From positions 310,001-374,000 of the forward strand of contig LSRY02000046.1 in NCBI GenBank assembly GCA_001643675.2: a stretch of DNA of 64,000 nucleotides. The letters are read 5' to 3'. Positions 45,467-57,307 of the stretch are shown here, in pieces (positions within the stretch are counted from its first letter, which is position 1; the number at the start of each line of letters is the position of its first letter). The DNA comes from Monocercomonoides exilis. Taxonomy: Eukaryota; Preaxostyla; Oxymonadida; Polymastigidae. Under the pieces are notes generated by a model that was given only the letters and a program-made list of their open reading frames with translations, was not told the origin of the DNA and did no database searches. A program made the translations under genes and the position numbers.

Positions 45467-46572
45467 ATGAGTTCATATTTAACCGATCACGGATATCTTG
45501 ATGGAATTGTGAGGGGGTATTACACTCAATTAATGAACTCCTCGGATTATGCGAACTTAACCCAGTGCGAAACTGTGGACGATATGAAGGTCCATTTATT
45601 GAACAGTGATTACGGAACTGTGTTCCAAGATGTTCCTTCACCTCTTACAGCACAGTCAGTTGCGGATGCTTGCACTGCAAAAATGGTGGAAGAGTTTCAT
45701 TACATTCGCTCAAATGCTTATGAACCCCTGACAAAATTCATGGACTACATTACGTATGATTACTTGTTAAATAATTTTTTGTTGTTCAATTGAATTAATT
45801 TTATTGCAATTGATTTAATAAAAGATATGGATATATGATTGATAACATCATTCTTATTCTTGGAGAAACAACAAGAGATGGTGATCCTCAAACAGCATTG
45901 GCAAAGTGTCATCCTCTTGGCGTTTTTGAAGGATTGACTGCGCTTTGCGTTGCTCAATCAACCGAAGAGCTGTATAATTTAGCACTCATAAACACTCCAC
46001 TTTCAAAGTACTTCATTTCGTGTTTAACTGTCGAGGATTTCGATGAAGTGCACATCGAAGTTATTCGTAACTTGTTGTACAAGGAATACCTTACGGACTT
46101 CTACAAATACAGCAAGACTTTGGGTGATGATACATTTGAAGTTATGGGAGAACTTCTTCGATTCGAGGCGGATCGTCGTTCAATCAACATCACTGTAAAT
46201 TCCTGGGGTACAACACTCAACAAGGACGAACGAAAAAGATTGTATCCTTCACTTGGAGAATTGTGGCCCGAGGGAACTCAGCGTCTTCAAGCTGCTGATG
46301 ATATGGAAGCCGTTGCAGCAGCTGTTGACCATGTCGATGAATATCGCGGAATGTTGCAAAATCTGCAGGAGAATCCAAGCAGAACGCTGGAAGATGAATT
46401 CATTGAACATGAGATGAAGCTGAACAGATTGGCGGTGCAGAGACAGATGCAATATGGAGCCTTTTATGCATACTTCAGACTGAAAGAACAGGAAATAAGA
46501 AACATTGTGTGGATTGCTGAATGCATTGCCCAGAAAAAGAAGGATAGAATCCAACAATTCGTTATGTTCTAA
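45467..46572 (+). CDS. V-type H+-ATPase subunit d
   Basis: Exons 45467-45753 and 45825-46572 join in phase (344 residues; the family is usually about 350). Subunit d couples the V1 central stalk to the membrane c-ring, and the complex acidifies vacuoles and endosomes. Diagnostic stretches are DHGYLDGIVRGYYTQL near the start, YEPLTKFMDYITYGYMIDNI spanning the splice join, HPLGVFEGLTALCVA, FEADRRSINITVNS, RKRLYPSLGELWPEG and, near the C-terminus, YAYFRLKEQEIRNIVWIAEC. The 71-nt intron has donor GTATGA and acceptor AAAAG. The start is fixed by family alignment. All hallmark regions are present, so the gene looks functional. Confidence 0.95.
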
Positions 46573-47511
46573 GTTCAGAGAGGGATATGGATCGTTGCAT
46601 TAGAGAAGAGAAATTTTACAGATAGCATTTTGAAAACTATGCTATCAAAGTTAATGTATTGGATTACAAAAATATTGTCACGATTTTACATATCAGTAAG
46701 AAATACAAAATCAACAAAAACGTTGGATTTGTGTTTTTAACACTTCGTGTTATGGCGTATTTCATTCTTATCGATCTTGAATATTCTTTCATGCAAAATG
46801 TGAATTTTTTGCTTTAACTTACTTTCTCATTTCTTTCATGTCATTATCAACTCTTTTGAATATTCTTAAACTTTTCTATGAGTTTTATCATTATCTTTCA
46901 AATGAGTTATCAATATTCAAAATCTGCATTGAATGCATAAGTAAACCGAAATGAAATTGGAAAAAAGAAGTGATGTCCGATATTTTTGAATGGCATTGTA
47001 TTGAACAATTGAGAACAAAAATATCTTCATGAATAATAAAATTTTCTAATCGTTCACTCCAGTTTCAGGGAAATTATTCAAGAAGAGCTGTCTTTAATCA
47101 ATATTCAACAGAAATAATTTGATAAAACTGTAAAGAAGGTGAGATTTGTCGTATAAATCAGAATGGCATTTGCAACGCATTAAAAATATTTACGTCAATG
47201 GATTCTTTCGAACATGGGACAATATTTTTTGCATTATGAAATTTGTTCCACATGGAACTTTCAAAGATTTTCCTCGGTTTTTGAATATTTCTTTATTATA
47301 TTTTGAATGAGAATGTCAGAAAAATAATTTAACGATTGCAGTTAAAGTTTAAAACAAATTATTGATATTTTCATCAAAGCGAATATTCTGCCCCACATGT
47401 CATCTTGAAAAAAAGTTTTTTATGATTTAGATCGTTGATTTTTTTGATAAATATTTTGAAGAAACGATTTTTTTCCAATTTATTTATTGAAGTCATATAT
47501 AAAATGCGTTA
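46573..47511. other. AT-rich intergenic spacer, nothing recognised
   Basis: No protein-like frame, RNA gene or inverted repeat was seen in these 0.9 kb. Confidence 0.5.
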
Positions 47512-50214
47512 ATGCAGCAATCACATCAATTAATAGTTCAAAATAAAAATAAAAGTGATGAAAATCCTGTTTATATAAAAACGACTTCTCCATTTTTATG
47601 TGTTGATCAAAACACTGTATCAAAAGAAGATTCACAAACAACAGAAAGAATTTCAAACGATACTGCAAATGATTACAAAGGGTCACTTGTTTTTCCTGAG
47701 AAATACTCAATTGATCGAAATCGTCCGCTCCCGATAACTTCGCGTTCTCTCCCTCCTTCAGCAAAAGAATCATATTTTAATGCGGATTCAATTATTCAAC
47801 ATCATCAAGCTGAATTGCCATCTTTTCGCTTTAATCAAGAAGAAATAAATTGTACTTTAAAATCTGCGATTGTTGGTTTCTCATCTTATGATGAGTGTTA
47901 CGTACCTCCTAAATATAAACATTCTGTTCCAGGTATTTCTTTACATATTCGCAAGCAGTATACGCCGTCAATTCAATCGGTAAGAGTTAAAGATGATGAT
48001 TTTTCTTTATTGGTTCGACATAATAATTCTCAGACTGAACGAATTCGCAAGCAATCGCCTCCAGATAGTGAAAACGCAAAGAAAATAGATGGTGGAAAAT
48101 TTTCTGAAAACTCAAGTTTCAATTCTTCTTCTCAAAGAAAAATTGACAATCACACAAGGATTGCTTCATCAAAGAATTCTTCTTCTCATTCAAATCAAAA
48201 CTCTACGAAACAATCTTCTAATTTGACTATTACTCCTCTCAAAAACAATGCAACGGAACTTTATGAAAAACAAAACGACATGCAAACTACTGAAGTACAA
48301 AGCTGTATTACGCCTGAAAAAACTGAATCACCAGTTGATAAATGTAATGAAAGAACAATAGAAAATTTACAAATATCTTCCAAAGAAAAATCGTACGTTT
48401 TGGCAGTGCCAAAAACAATTTCATTGGACCAAAGCGAAACAGATACTCAAATGACAGATCGTCAACGTCTGCCTCCTCAAGCAATCAAGCATAACAGTTC
48501 TTCTTCTATCGACACATTATTAAATTATCCTCCTCTGGAGAAAGTGCCAATCACTCATACCTCGTCCTATCTTCTACCTGCACCGTCCTCGTCTGCTTAT
48601 CAGCCATCCACACAACTGCCGCCGCGCCAGCTGCTTTCACGGCTTCCTCCGATGCTCACAACTTCGACACTCCTCCAACAGTCTGATAATCAATGTGAAC
48701 AAAATGAATGTAATACCCCTGCAAAAAAGCTGTTAGATGTTTCTTCATCATTTTCTTCTTCCTCTTCTTCTTCCTCCTCCTCCTCAATGTCTTCTTTCGC
48801 AAGATCTCCACCTGATATTCCAGTCTGCGAGCAGAGAGCTCTTTCTGCCTTTTCAACTGTTCCTGTTATTACTCATTCATTTTCTTCACGTCAAATTCAA
48901 AGTGTTTCAAGTAGAGAAAAGAGAAAAGAACACCCAATTGTTAGATCAAATGAAAGACAAATAAATGAATCAGAAAAAGAAACAGGAAAAGGATCAACAG
49001 AAGTTGAGGATCAAAACACTAATGAAAAAGATGAAAGTGTTGTAAAAAAAGAAATAGCATCCAATAACAAGAAAGATGGTATGGCGTCAGTGCATTCATC
49101 TGCATCTTCCCAATCATCCTTGCCAGCACCAGAGTTCACCCCACCTTCTTTGCAATCACCATCACCACCTCCTTCCCCTTTGCCCTCTCCTATGACTTCA
49201 TCGTCTCCATCGCCAATGCCCTCATATTCCCCTTCTTGTTTGGAACCATCCTCATCTCGTTCGCCTCTTCCTCGTCGGAACTGCCTTCCTCCTCTTCCTT
49301 CGCTTGTTTCTCAAACACTCGAAATTCCTGCCACTGAGTCAACTTTGATTGCACACTCATCTGTTTTGTCGCCTGTTCTGTCACCTTCCTTGTGCAACCA
49401 ACAAGAAACTGAGCGAAGTTACTCTGAAAGGAGTCATTCTGAAGTTTCTTCTGCTCATGTTTCCTCTTCTTCTTCCTCGTCATCGTCTTTCTCCTCGTCA
49501 TCATCATCATCTTCTTCTTCTTCTTCTTCTTCTTCTTCCACTGCATCTGCAACTACTTCTTCAGCAAATCAGCAGTTTGAGATACCCACCATCACACTCA
49601 CAAACCCCATTCGTTCTCAAAGACTTTTCAAGGCTCGCTACAAGCTTTCTCAACACAGCACTGCTGCTCCTTCATTCAGAAGCAAACTTTCTTCTTTGAA
49701 TGACTTTGACAAATATTCCTCTGTCATTTCTTCTTCTTCTGACGCTGCTGCTGCTGCTGCTTCATTTGTTTCTGCCTCTTACAAGCCGAGTGCTGCTCAC
49801 TCACAACGATCCACTTCGTTTTCTGTGTTTTCTTCGAAGCGCTCAAATAAATCGCATACCAAATCTTCTCCTGTCGCAGCCCGCAATGCATATTCTGTCT
49901 CTTCTCTGCAGAAAAACAGCTCAGTCGAGTTTTCTGACAGGTCTTCAGAACCTTCTCTGATGCTTTCTGGAAAGACAATTTCGCAATCTTCTTCCTCTTC
50001 CTCTTCCTCTTCCTTTTCCTCTTCCTCTTCCTCTTCCTTTTCCTCTTCCTCTTCCTCTTCCTCTTCCTCTTCCTCTTCCTCTTCCTCTTCCTCTTCCTCT
50101 TCCTCTTCCTCTTCCTCTTCCTCTTCCTCTTCCTCTTCCTCTTCCTCTTCCTCTTCCTCTTCCTCTTCCTCTTCCTCTTCCTCTTCCTCTTCCTCTTCTT
50201 TTCCTTGCAGGTAA
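47512..50214 (+). CDS. Ser-rich hypothetical protein ending in a poly-Ser tract
   Basis: A single 900-residue frame from ATG 47512. The first 170 residues are not low complexity ([59 protein letters not shown]) and may hold a short conserved module that I do not recognise. The rest is Ser/Pro-rich and presumably disordered. The final 80 or so residues are poly-Ser encoded by a TCCTCT-type microsatellite and end FPCR before TAA. The end of the repeat reads TTTTCCTTGCAG|GTAA, which looks exactly like a splice acceptor, so the true 3' end of the coding region may differ. No membrane segment or signal peptide. Confidence 0.5.
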   Translation: MQQSHQLIVQNKNKSDENPVYIKTTSPFLCVDQNTVSKEDSQTTERISNDTANDYKGSLVFPEKYSIDRNRPLPITSRSLPPSAKESYFNADSIIQHHQAELPSFRFNQEEINCTLKSAIVGFSSYDECYVPPKYKHSVPGISLHIRKQYTPSIQSVRVKDDDFSLLVRHNNSQTERIRKQSPPDSENAKKIDGGKFSENSSFNSSSQRKIDNHTRIASSKNSSSHSNQNSTKQSSNLTITPLKNNATELYEKQNDMQTTEVQSCITPEKTESPVDKCNERTIENLQISSKEKSYVLAVPKTISLDQSETDTQMTDRQRLPPQAIKHNSSSSIDTLLNYPPLEKVPITHTSSYLLPAPSSSAYQPSTQLPPRQLLSRLPPMLTTSTLLQQSDNQCEQNECNTPAKKLLDVSSSFSSSSSSSSSSSMSSFARSPPDIPVCEQRALSAFSTVPVITHSFSSRQIQSVSSREKRKEHPIVRSNERQINESEKETGKGSTEVEDQNTNEKDESVVKKEIASNNKKDGMASVHSSASSQSSLPAPEFTPPSLQSPSPPPSPLPSPMTSSSPSPMPSYSPSCLEPSSSRSPLPRRNCLPPLPSLVSQTLEIPATESTLIAHSSVLSPVLSPSLCNQQETERSYSERSHSEVSSAHVSSSSSSSSSFSSSSSSSSSSSSSSSSTASATTSSANQQFEIPTITLTNPIRSQRLFKARYKLSQHSTAAPSFRSKLSSLNDFDKYSSVISSSSDAAAAAASFVSASYKPSAAHSQRSTSFSVFSSKRSNKSHTKSSPVAARNAYSVSSLQKNSSVEFSDRSSEPSLMLSGKTISQSSSSSSSSSFSSSSSSSFSSSSSSSSSSSSSSSSSSSSSSSSSSSSSSSSSSSSSSSSSSSSSSSSSSSSSFPCR
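49985..50200. repeat. TCCTCT hexanucleotide microsatellite
   Basis: About 215 bp of nearly perfect (TCCTCT)n with a few T substitutions. It codes poly-Ser on the plus strand and alternating Glu/Gly-Arg frames on the minus strand. Confidence 0.9.
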
Positions 50215-51487
50215 TCTGCTGTCAAGAAACAAGTGAAATCAGAGAAACAGATTAATTATTTGAAATTCAAATAGATGTTCGCAATATTTATTCCCATTCA
50301 ATTTCTGTTAGCTTTTTTTTTAATAGCATCTTTTTGGTCTCTTTATTTAAATGATGCTTCTTTCACTGAAATTTGTTCGTGTAAGCAATGTGAATGGTTA
50401 ATCACACATTCTGTCTCTCTGAATGAACCTCTTTATATTTCTTTTCTCTTCATTGCAAAAGAGACAAAATATCATCGAGATGATGAAGTGTTGAGATTAA
50501 TGTTATAAGTAATGATGAATTTTTTAGTGAGTTATTATTCATGTGATCATTTCCTCTTAAAGTGGTTCTGAATTCTTTCAATAATTATTGAATGCTTATG
50601 TTTGTTATTACAACAAATGGAATACTGTTATTTGTGTGTATGTGTTACAATTATATTTAAAAGGCTGTTGCTATTGAATCACATCGTGAATAATTGTTGC
50701 TTATCTCTCAATTTTTCTGCAATTTTTATTTATAACTAATGATGAAAATCTGATTCATTGTTGATGTGCTTTGCTCCACAAATAAGTGTTAGTCAATGCA
50801 CATGTTTTTAATTATGATTTAAGAGTTGCTTTTTTTTTATTATTGTTATTTTCTCTTGAAGTTGTTGTTTTTTATAAGTTGTGATTGAATAGATCTGCTT
50901 TTGTGACGATTAAAAGCGTATAATTTTCTCACTGTTTTGAACAGCTTTTTCACTATCCAAAGTCAATTTTGGCTTTCGTTTTCTTTTTTTTTTCCTTTTT
51001 CATTTAACAGCACTGCAATTAATTCTGTTGTTTGTGATGTTTTTCATGATTTATATCTTTTATTCTGTTTTACTTAGCATCAACAAATTCATTTCATTAT
51101 TAAAACATAAAGAAAAAAGAGAGAGAAATATTTGCCAAGCAAAAATGGTTTTTATTTAAAATGGCTTTTTTATTTTTTTTTAATAACAAATTTCACTTTC
51201 GAGAAGATGATTCAATGAAATAACAGAGAAAAGCTTATTTTTTTCTCAACAATTCTTTCTTCTTTGGCTGAAATGTGATTTGCTGAAAATAAAAGGTATT
51301 CAACTTTGTAACTCAAATGATCTTTCTTTGAGTAATATTGACTATCAAACTATCTTTCGAGAGCAAAGCTGCCTAACATACACGATTTATTTGCGGTTAA
51401 ATTTTCTGAAAAGAAGTGTAATTCAAAAAGTTTTTAAAAGAAGAGGAGGAAAAAAGTTAGAAGAAATAGAAAAATAGTATTTTGGAG
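50215..51487. other. AT-rich spacer, nothing recognised
   Basis: 1.27 kb of T-rich DNA. A 77-codon frame at 50275-50508 has no gene-like features. Probably convergent 3' flanks. Confidence 0.5.
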
Positions 51488-53109
51488 TTATTGAGAAGTA
51501 GATGAAGGAGATGGATCTTTCTCCATATCAATTGCAGGTTCAATCTGTGGAGCAACTGCAGAAGAAGTATAAGATGGCTCCTGAGAAGTGGATGATGGAA
51601 TCGGAGAAGTGGAAGATGGTTCTGGGGAAGTGGAAGAAGAAGATGACGAGGAAGGTAAAGTGGATGAAGAGGGTGAAATATCGATTGATGAAGATGATGT
51701 TGATGATGATGAAGGAGATTCTTTGCTCTCTTCGTCTTGTTTGTCTACGAAGTTGCAACTGGATGGCAGTAAATGTGCATATTCTGGTTTCACCCTCTTG
51801 ACTATGCGCGGAGGTAATGCAGCTGCCAAAGCCTTGACCCAGTTGCCTTCATTGGCCACATATGCCACAAGAAGCTCAAACACTGATCATACAGAAAGCA
51901 GAAAATCATGTAGCAATAATAATAATAAATGAAATACGGTATCAAAGCAATTATGAAATATGATAATGCAAATTGAAATAGTTGGAAAAACACAAAATTT
52001 TGGAAAAAAGTGAAAAACACGCAAAAGAATCACAGAAAATGTTTTTATAGAATTTGAAAGAAGATGAAAAACGGTAAAAAATGTGAGGATTGGTTAGGCA
52101 TTAATAATTTAAGATAAATCAATGAATGTGCAATGTACCATGATTCACGGAAAGAACATCTCTCTGCTTCAATTCAAAATATTTCTTTATTGGCAATGAC
52201 CCTGTTTTAATTCCATATGTTGTTGAATCTGCAAAGGTTCGCCCCTGTAAAATAATCAGTTGTTATATAACAACAAGTATAAATAAAAATCAGTACCTTC
52301 AAACGATTATGATCAACCATTCCTCCGATTATGTAAACTTCATTTGGATCAAATTGGACAATTTCATTTGGTGAATCTGACGTTAAATATACAATTTTGT
52401 CTTTATCAAACACATCAATAAACGATTCTTTGTGTTTCAAAATATTCCAAGTTTGAAAGCTTTTATATCAAAGTCAAATAATCCAGAACGTTAAATAAAT
52501 GAAGAAATTTTCAAAACCCAGTAAGCTTTTCAATGTATTCCTCAATATTTCCTTTAAAACTGGTAAGATGCAATTGCAATGGTTTGTCTGCTCTTTTATT
52601 TGTTCCGTAGCAAAAATTTATTTGGCTTCTAAGACTTGCAAGCTCTTGTTCAGTTTGCATATCTGCATATGACAAATCTAATGCAACAGTTAATGTTCCT
52701 GTTGGAATAATCTTTCTTTTAGAAAGAAATAGAGCACGCGCTTCTTTTCGTTTAGCGCATTTCTCCAATGTTCTTTGCTTCAAAATTTCAAGTTCCTCTG
52801 TTTTTGGAAAATTAAATGAAAGAAAAAAATGAATCAGAAAAAATTATGATAATTATTATTTTTTGAAACTATAATATACGTAATATTAATACCTGGAGTC
52901 ATGTTTGATCTTCGCTCTTCTCTCAATTTCTTTCGTAAATTCATTTTTTCTTCTCTTCTTTCTTTTTGTATTGCTGCTCGACGCTCTAATTTTGCAAGTT
53001 TCTTTCGCTGATTCTTTGATAAAACTTTATCAAGTCCAGAGACTTTACTATCGCTTTCCTTATCCTTAATCATTGCAAGAGGCTGAATTGAGGATTCATC
53101 TGTTGACAT
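51488..53109 (-). CDS. tRNA (purine-9-N1)-methyltransferase, TRM10 family (5 exons)
   Basis: Minus-strand exons: 53109-52893, 52797-52518, 52459-52297, 52244-52139, 51882-51488; 386 residues. TRM10 is a SPOUT-fold enzyme that methylates N1 of purine 9 in tRNA using S-adenosylmethionine. Visible hallmarks: a basic N-terminal helix (LSKNQRKKLAKLERRAAIQK), TLTVALDLSYADM (about 107-117), FCYGTNKRADKPLQLHLTSF, IVYLTSDSPNEIVQFDPNEV, the cofactor-loop motif VYIIGGMVDHNRLKG with Asp215 at the expected catalytic position, FADSTTYGIKTGSLPIKKY, and VNHVFELLVAYVANEGNWVKAL. The last 75 or so residues are a Ser/Pro/Thr-rich tail (SPEPSSTSPIPSSTSQEP) not usual for the family. Introns split the core four times, with donors GTATTA, GTTTTG, GTACTG and GTACAT. 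Nuclear or cytosolic action is expected. Confidence 0.9.
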
Positions 53110-53586
53110 TTTTTTATTATTTACTTATTGATCAAAAACTTTTCTATTAGAATGATAAAATGAAATTCAACATAATGAAATTCTTTGTTTATAATATCAT
53201 AATTAATGTTTATAACAGTATTGATAATAACAATTATTAGTTTTGAATTGGACAGAAAAGTGAAATGATTTCTTCAACATTTTTTCATACGAAAGAAAAG
53301 AAATTCAAAAATGATTCAACAAATAGAGACGAAGAATTTGATATGGATCAAAATCAAAATTATAAATTTGTTTTTGTTTGCATAAGTTTTTTCATAATTT
53401 TGGCAGAGGTTCACGTCGGAGTGGATGTTTGATTCTATTTCACTTTCTTCACTAAAATAATTTAACATTGAAAAAGTTATATGTGCGATTCTTTTTGAAA
53501 TTATAATATTCTTCGGATAATTTTTTTTTCAAATGTTATATCTCTTCAAAGAGGAATTATTCATTTGAAAGAAAAGAAGCATTATA
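53110..53586. other. AT-rich spacer upstream of TRM10
   Basis: TRM10 promoter side. No other feature recognised. Confidence 0.45.
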
Positions 53587-54280
53587 CAGTCTAAACCGGA
53601 TATAATCACGTCGAATATTATCACATTCGTTTATTGTCACATTTTTCGATGCACCGACTTTTTTTGCTTGTTTTTCATTCATTTTTCATCGTATATGGAT
53701 GATTCTTTTTGAAAAGTCACAAATGTTTAATTTCCAAATAAATCAAAATTTTCATATTTTGCTAAATATTTTGTGAACAAATATCAAACTTAACTTAAAT
53801 GGAATCCATTACTTGAAAATGCTATTTCAAACATTCTTTAGGAGATTTGTGAGCTGAAACAGAAATTTGAGCAATATATGAAACTTTTGATTTATTTGAA
53901 AATTAAACATTTGTGACTTTTCAAAAAGAATCACCCATATAATCACAGAGCTGCAAATATATAATCACGTTTTTTTTTATTATGGGTGATTTTTTCATTG
54001 AAAAATCAATTTTGTGATAAGGAATTTCTATTATTTGATATTTCAAAAATGTGCTTAAATAAGCTCAAATAATATGTACAAATGAAAAAAATTAATTTCG
54101 CGAGTGAAAAATGCGTTTTTATGAAGAATTTTCAAAAAACAAAAATGTGACACATAAAAAATTTATTTATTTAGAGAATTTTATTATTTTCTGTGTAAAG
54201 CATCATCGTATATAATCACAATCAGATATAGTCACAAAAAGTTTTGCAAAAACCGATGTGATTATATCCGGTTTCGACTG
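53587..54280. mobile_element. Tc1/mariner-pogo-type MITE with TA target duplication
   Basis: The element begins CAGTCTAAACCGGATATAAT and ends with the inverted copy, whose reverse complement is CAGTCGAAACCGGATATAAT. TA dinucleotides flank it at 53585-53586 and 54281-54282. CAGT...ACTG tips plus TA duplication are typical of the Tc1/mariner-pogo superfamily. At 694 bp with no transposase frame it is non-autonomous. TATAATCAC-like words recur several times inside. Confidence 0.8.
53693..53940. mobile_element. Short inverted-repeat element inside the MITE
   Basis: Arms 53693-53747 and 53886-53940 are near-perfect reverse complements: both carry TGATTCTTTTTGAAAAGTCA and a following AAATGTTTAATTT. 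A copy of the tip (AAAAAGAATCACCC) also occurs at 54422-54435, and a partial one in the opposite orientation at 53984. It looks like a separate small fold-back element inserted in the pogo-type MITE. Confidence 0.55.
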
Positions 54281-54993
54281 TAATTGTTTGCAATCCTGAT
54301 ATATAAGATTTTTTCTTAAAAATGTCTTTTTTGAAAGGAGTTCAAATGTTTCAGTGCTCATTTATCAACATTCAAAGTGAATTCTGAAAACCGAAATAAT
54401 AGATTGAAAAAATATGATATCAAAAAGAATCACCCATATTTAATATCGAAAATTCATTAATCATCAAAACTTTTGAAATTTTTTTCAAATTTCAGACTCA
54501 TATCAGTTGTTTTTCTTTAAGTGAATGATGGGAGAAATTTGTCAATTTCAATTTGAAAAATATTTTTTGATGATTTTTTGGTGTTTGATTGTGTGAAACA
54601 GCGTAAATTGGATAAAACTGAATTATAATAAAACTCTTCACATTTGTTCAGGGGATTATTAGGAATTTATGCAATAAACAAAAGTGATAGGATAGTTCAT
54701 GATCTTGTTTTGTGCACAAAAAAACAGATATCAATCTTATCTGTTTGAAACGAAATGATTTGAATTTCATTTATTGCATTTGAATCTGATAAAATAAAGC
54801 TCTTTCAATCTTCAAAATGAAAAAAGAATCGATGGATATCATTCAAGATTATCAAAAACAGTGGCTTTATATAGAAGATAAGCATTCTCAATGTATTAAC
54901 ATTCGTTATGACCAACATGAATATCAAATTTTTTCCCTTCAATTATCACTTTAATCAAAATTTGAAGTTTATAAACTTCTTTTTCGGATTGCA

Positions 54994-55371
54994 CAGTTTG
55001 TGCAAAAAATACCGGACATCGCACAAAATACCGGACAAGATCGATATCTCAATAACAGCAAAATGAATAATTCTGACAATTTTCCTCAAAATATATCTCA
55101 TCAATGAAAACTCACATGATAAACAAGACTTTCAAAATATCTTCATTGGCACTCAGAAATATCAATTTTTTAAATATCTGAGAAATAAAATTTTGAGTCT
55201 CTCCAAAATTTCTATAATAATTTTTTTCTGAACATAAACAAGGAAGTTTTGAAAGTCTCGTTTATCAATTGAGTTTGTATTGATGGGGTATATTTTGAGA
55301 AAAATCATCAGAATTATTCATCTTGCGGTTGTTGAGAAATCGATCTTGTCCAGCATTTTTTGCGCAAACTG
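54994..55371. mobile_element. 378-bp palindromic MITE
   Basis: The left end CAGTTTGTGCAAAAAATACC pairs with the right end, whose reverse complement is CAGTTTGCGCAAAAAATGCT. The match continues through GGACAAGATCGAT, ATGAATAATTCTGA and CAAAATATA. CAGT tips recall Tc1/mariner; the right flank is TA and the left flank CA. The left arm carries a short tandem copy of the ACCGGACA segment that the right arm lacks. No coding frame. Confidence 0.7.
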
Positions 55372-55447
55372 TATTTAGAGTTCAACGATCTTGAATAAAA
55401 CTTCTTCGATGCTGAATAATTATTGGTATATAATAACTTTCATATAA

Positions 55448-55645
55448 GGCGGACACTTTCCTAATTGCACGACAGAAGCCTTTTCTTAATAGCTTATGAA
55501 CGTAGAATTTCGATTTTCTCTCACATCATTCGTTTGGTGAATATGACAACATGAAGCATTTCAAATGATGTGGTAAAGAATCGAGATTCTACCTACATAA
55601 GCTGCAGAGAAAAGGCTTCTGTCTGGACATTAGGAAAGTGTGCAC
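55448..55645. mobile_element. 198-bp hairpin element
   Basis: Arms of about 85-90 bp (55448-55538 and 55561-55645) are imperfect inverted copies: both share CACTTTCCTAAT, GACAGAAGCCTTTTCT, GCTTATG and GTAGAAT. Only about 22 bp lie between them. The sequence would fold into a long hairpin. No coding capacity and no clear target duplication. Confidence 0.65.
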
Positions 55646-56323
55646 CCAACATGAAAGTTTCTATGATGACTTCAAAAATAATCACCCAAATACATTCACA
55701 ATTTTTTATAACGCAAAAGAAATATTTCTACGAACGTGATGATTCAAATAACAAAAAAACTTCGAATAAATCAAGATTTGATGGTTATTTCATTGTTGAC
55801 TTGGAAATTTGATTTTAATTCAAAATTTGAAGATTTTGATAACAAAGTGAGCTCAATTGATTCTGAAAATCATTTTAGAAAGACAGAAAATAATGAACCT
55901 TTTTCTACTTTCTGTTGAAACGAAATCACATATCTACATATTAGATGTTCTAGAAATAACAAAGTTCAAAAATTTCTTTTTCTTTTTCTTAATAACTTTC
56001 CCACTTATTTTTATGTTTCATATTTTAATAAAGTCAAGAGAAAGTAACTTTTGAATAGGTCCATAAAGCCCAATCCTTCTCTCTTTTTTTTATTTTCGTT
56101 TCTTTCTTTCTTTTTTTTTAAAGAAATAATTTCTATCAAAAATATGCTCACTTCCTTCCTTATTCCTCAATCCGTGCTGCTCGAATGAATAAAACGTATT
56201 CACACATACATTATAAAAATCATCATTTTCAAATCCATTTACCCACCAATCAGTTAACTTTAAAAGTCATTTATATTTTGTGAAATACAACACTGTGAAA
56301 AAACATTAAAAATATTTGAATTT
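55646..56323. other. AT-rich spacer
   Basis: No gene recognised; the open frames are AT-driven. An AATAATCACCC word near 55677-55687 resembles the tip of the short repeat at 53.7 kb. Confidence 0.4.
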
Positions 56324-57213
<890 letters not shown>

Positions 57214-57244
57214 TTTGCGTTATTTTCACTTTCGCTGGAGGAAG

Positions 57245-57307
57245 CTGCGGAATTATGAAATAAAAATATTATGGGACAAAAAACAAAAAAAAATGATGAA
57301 CACATAC
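57245..57307 (-). other. Probable 5' UTR intron of RPL9
   Basis: Reading the minus strand, GTATGT at 57307 and CCGCAG ending at 57245 bound 63 nt with a long poly(T) tract. The next exon (from 57244) leads directly to the RPL9 ATG at 57213. Confidence 0.55.

Noticed and set aside
49797-50225. Poly-Glu and Arg-Gly frames on the minus strand
   Set aside because: Antisense reading of the TCCTCT microsatellite.
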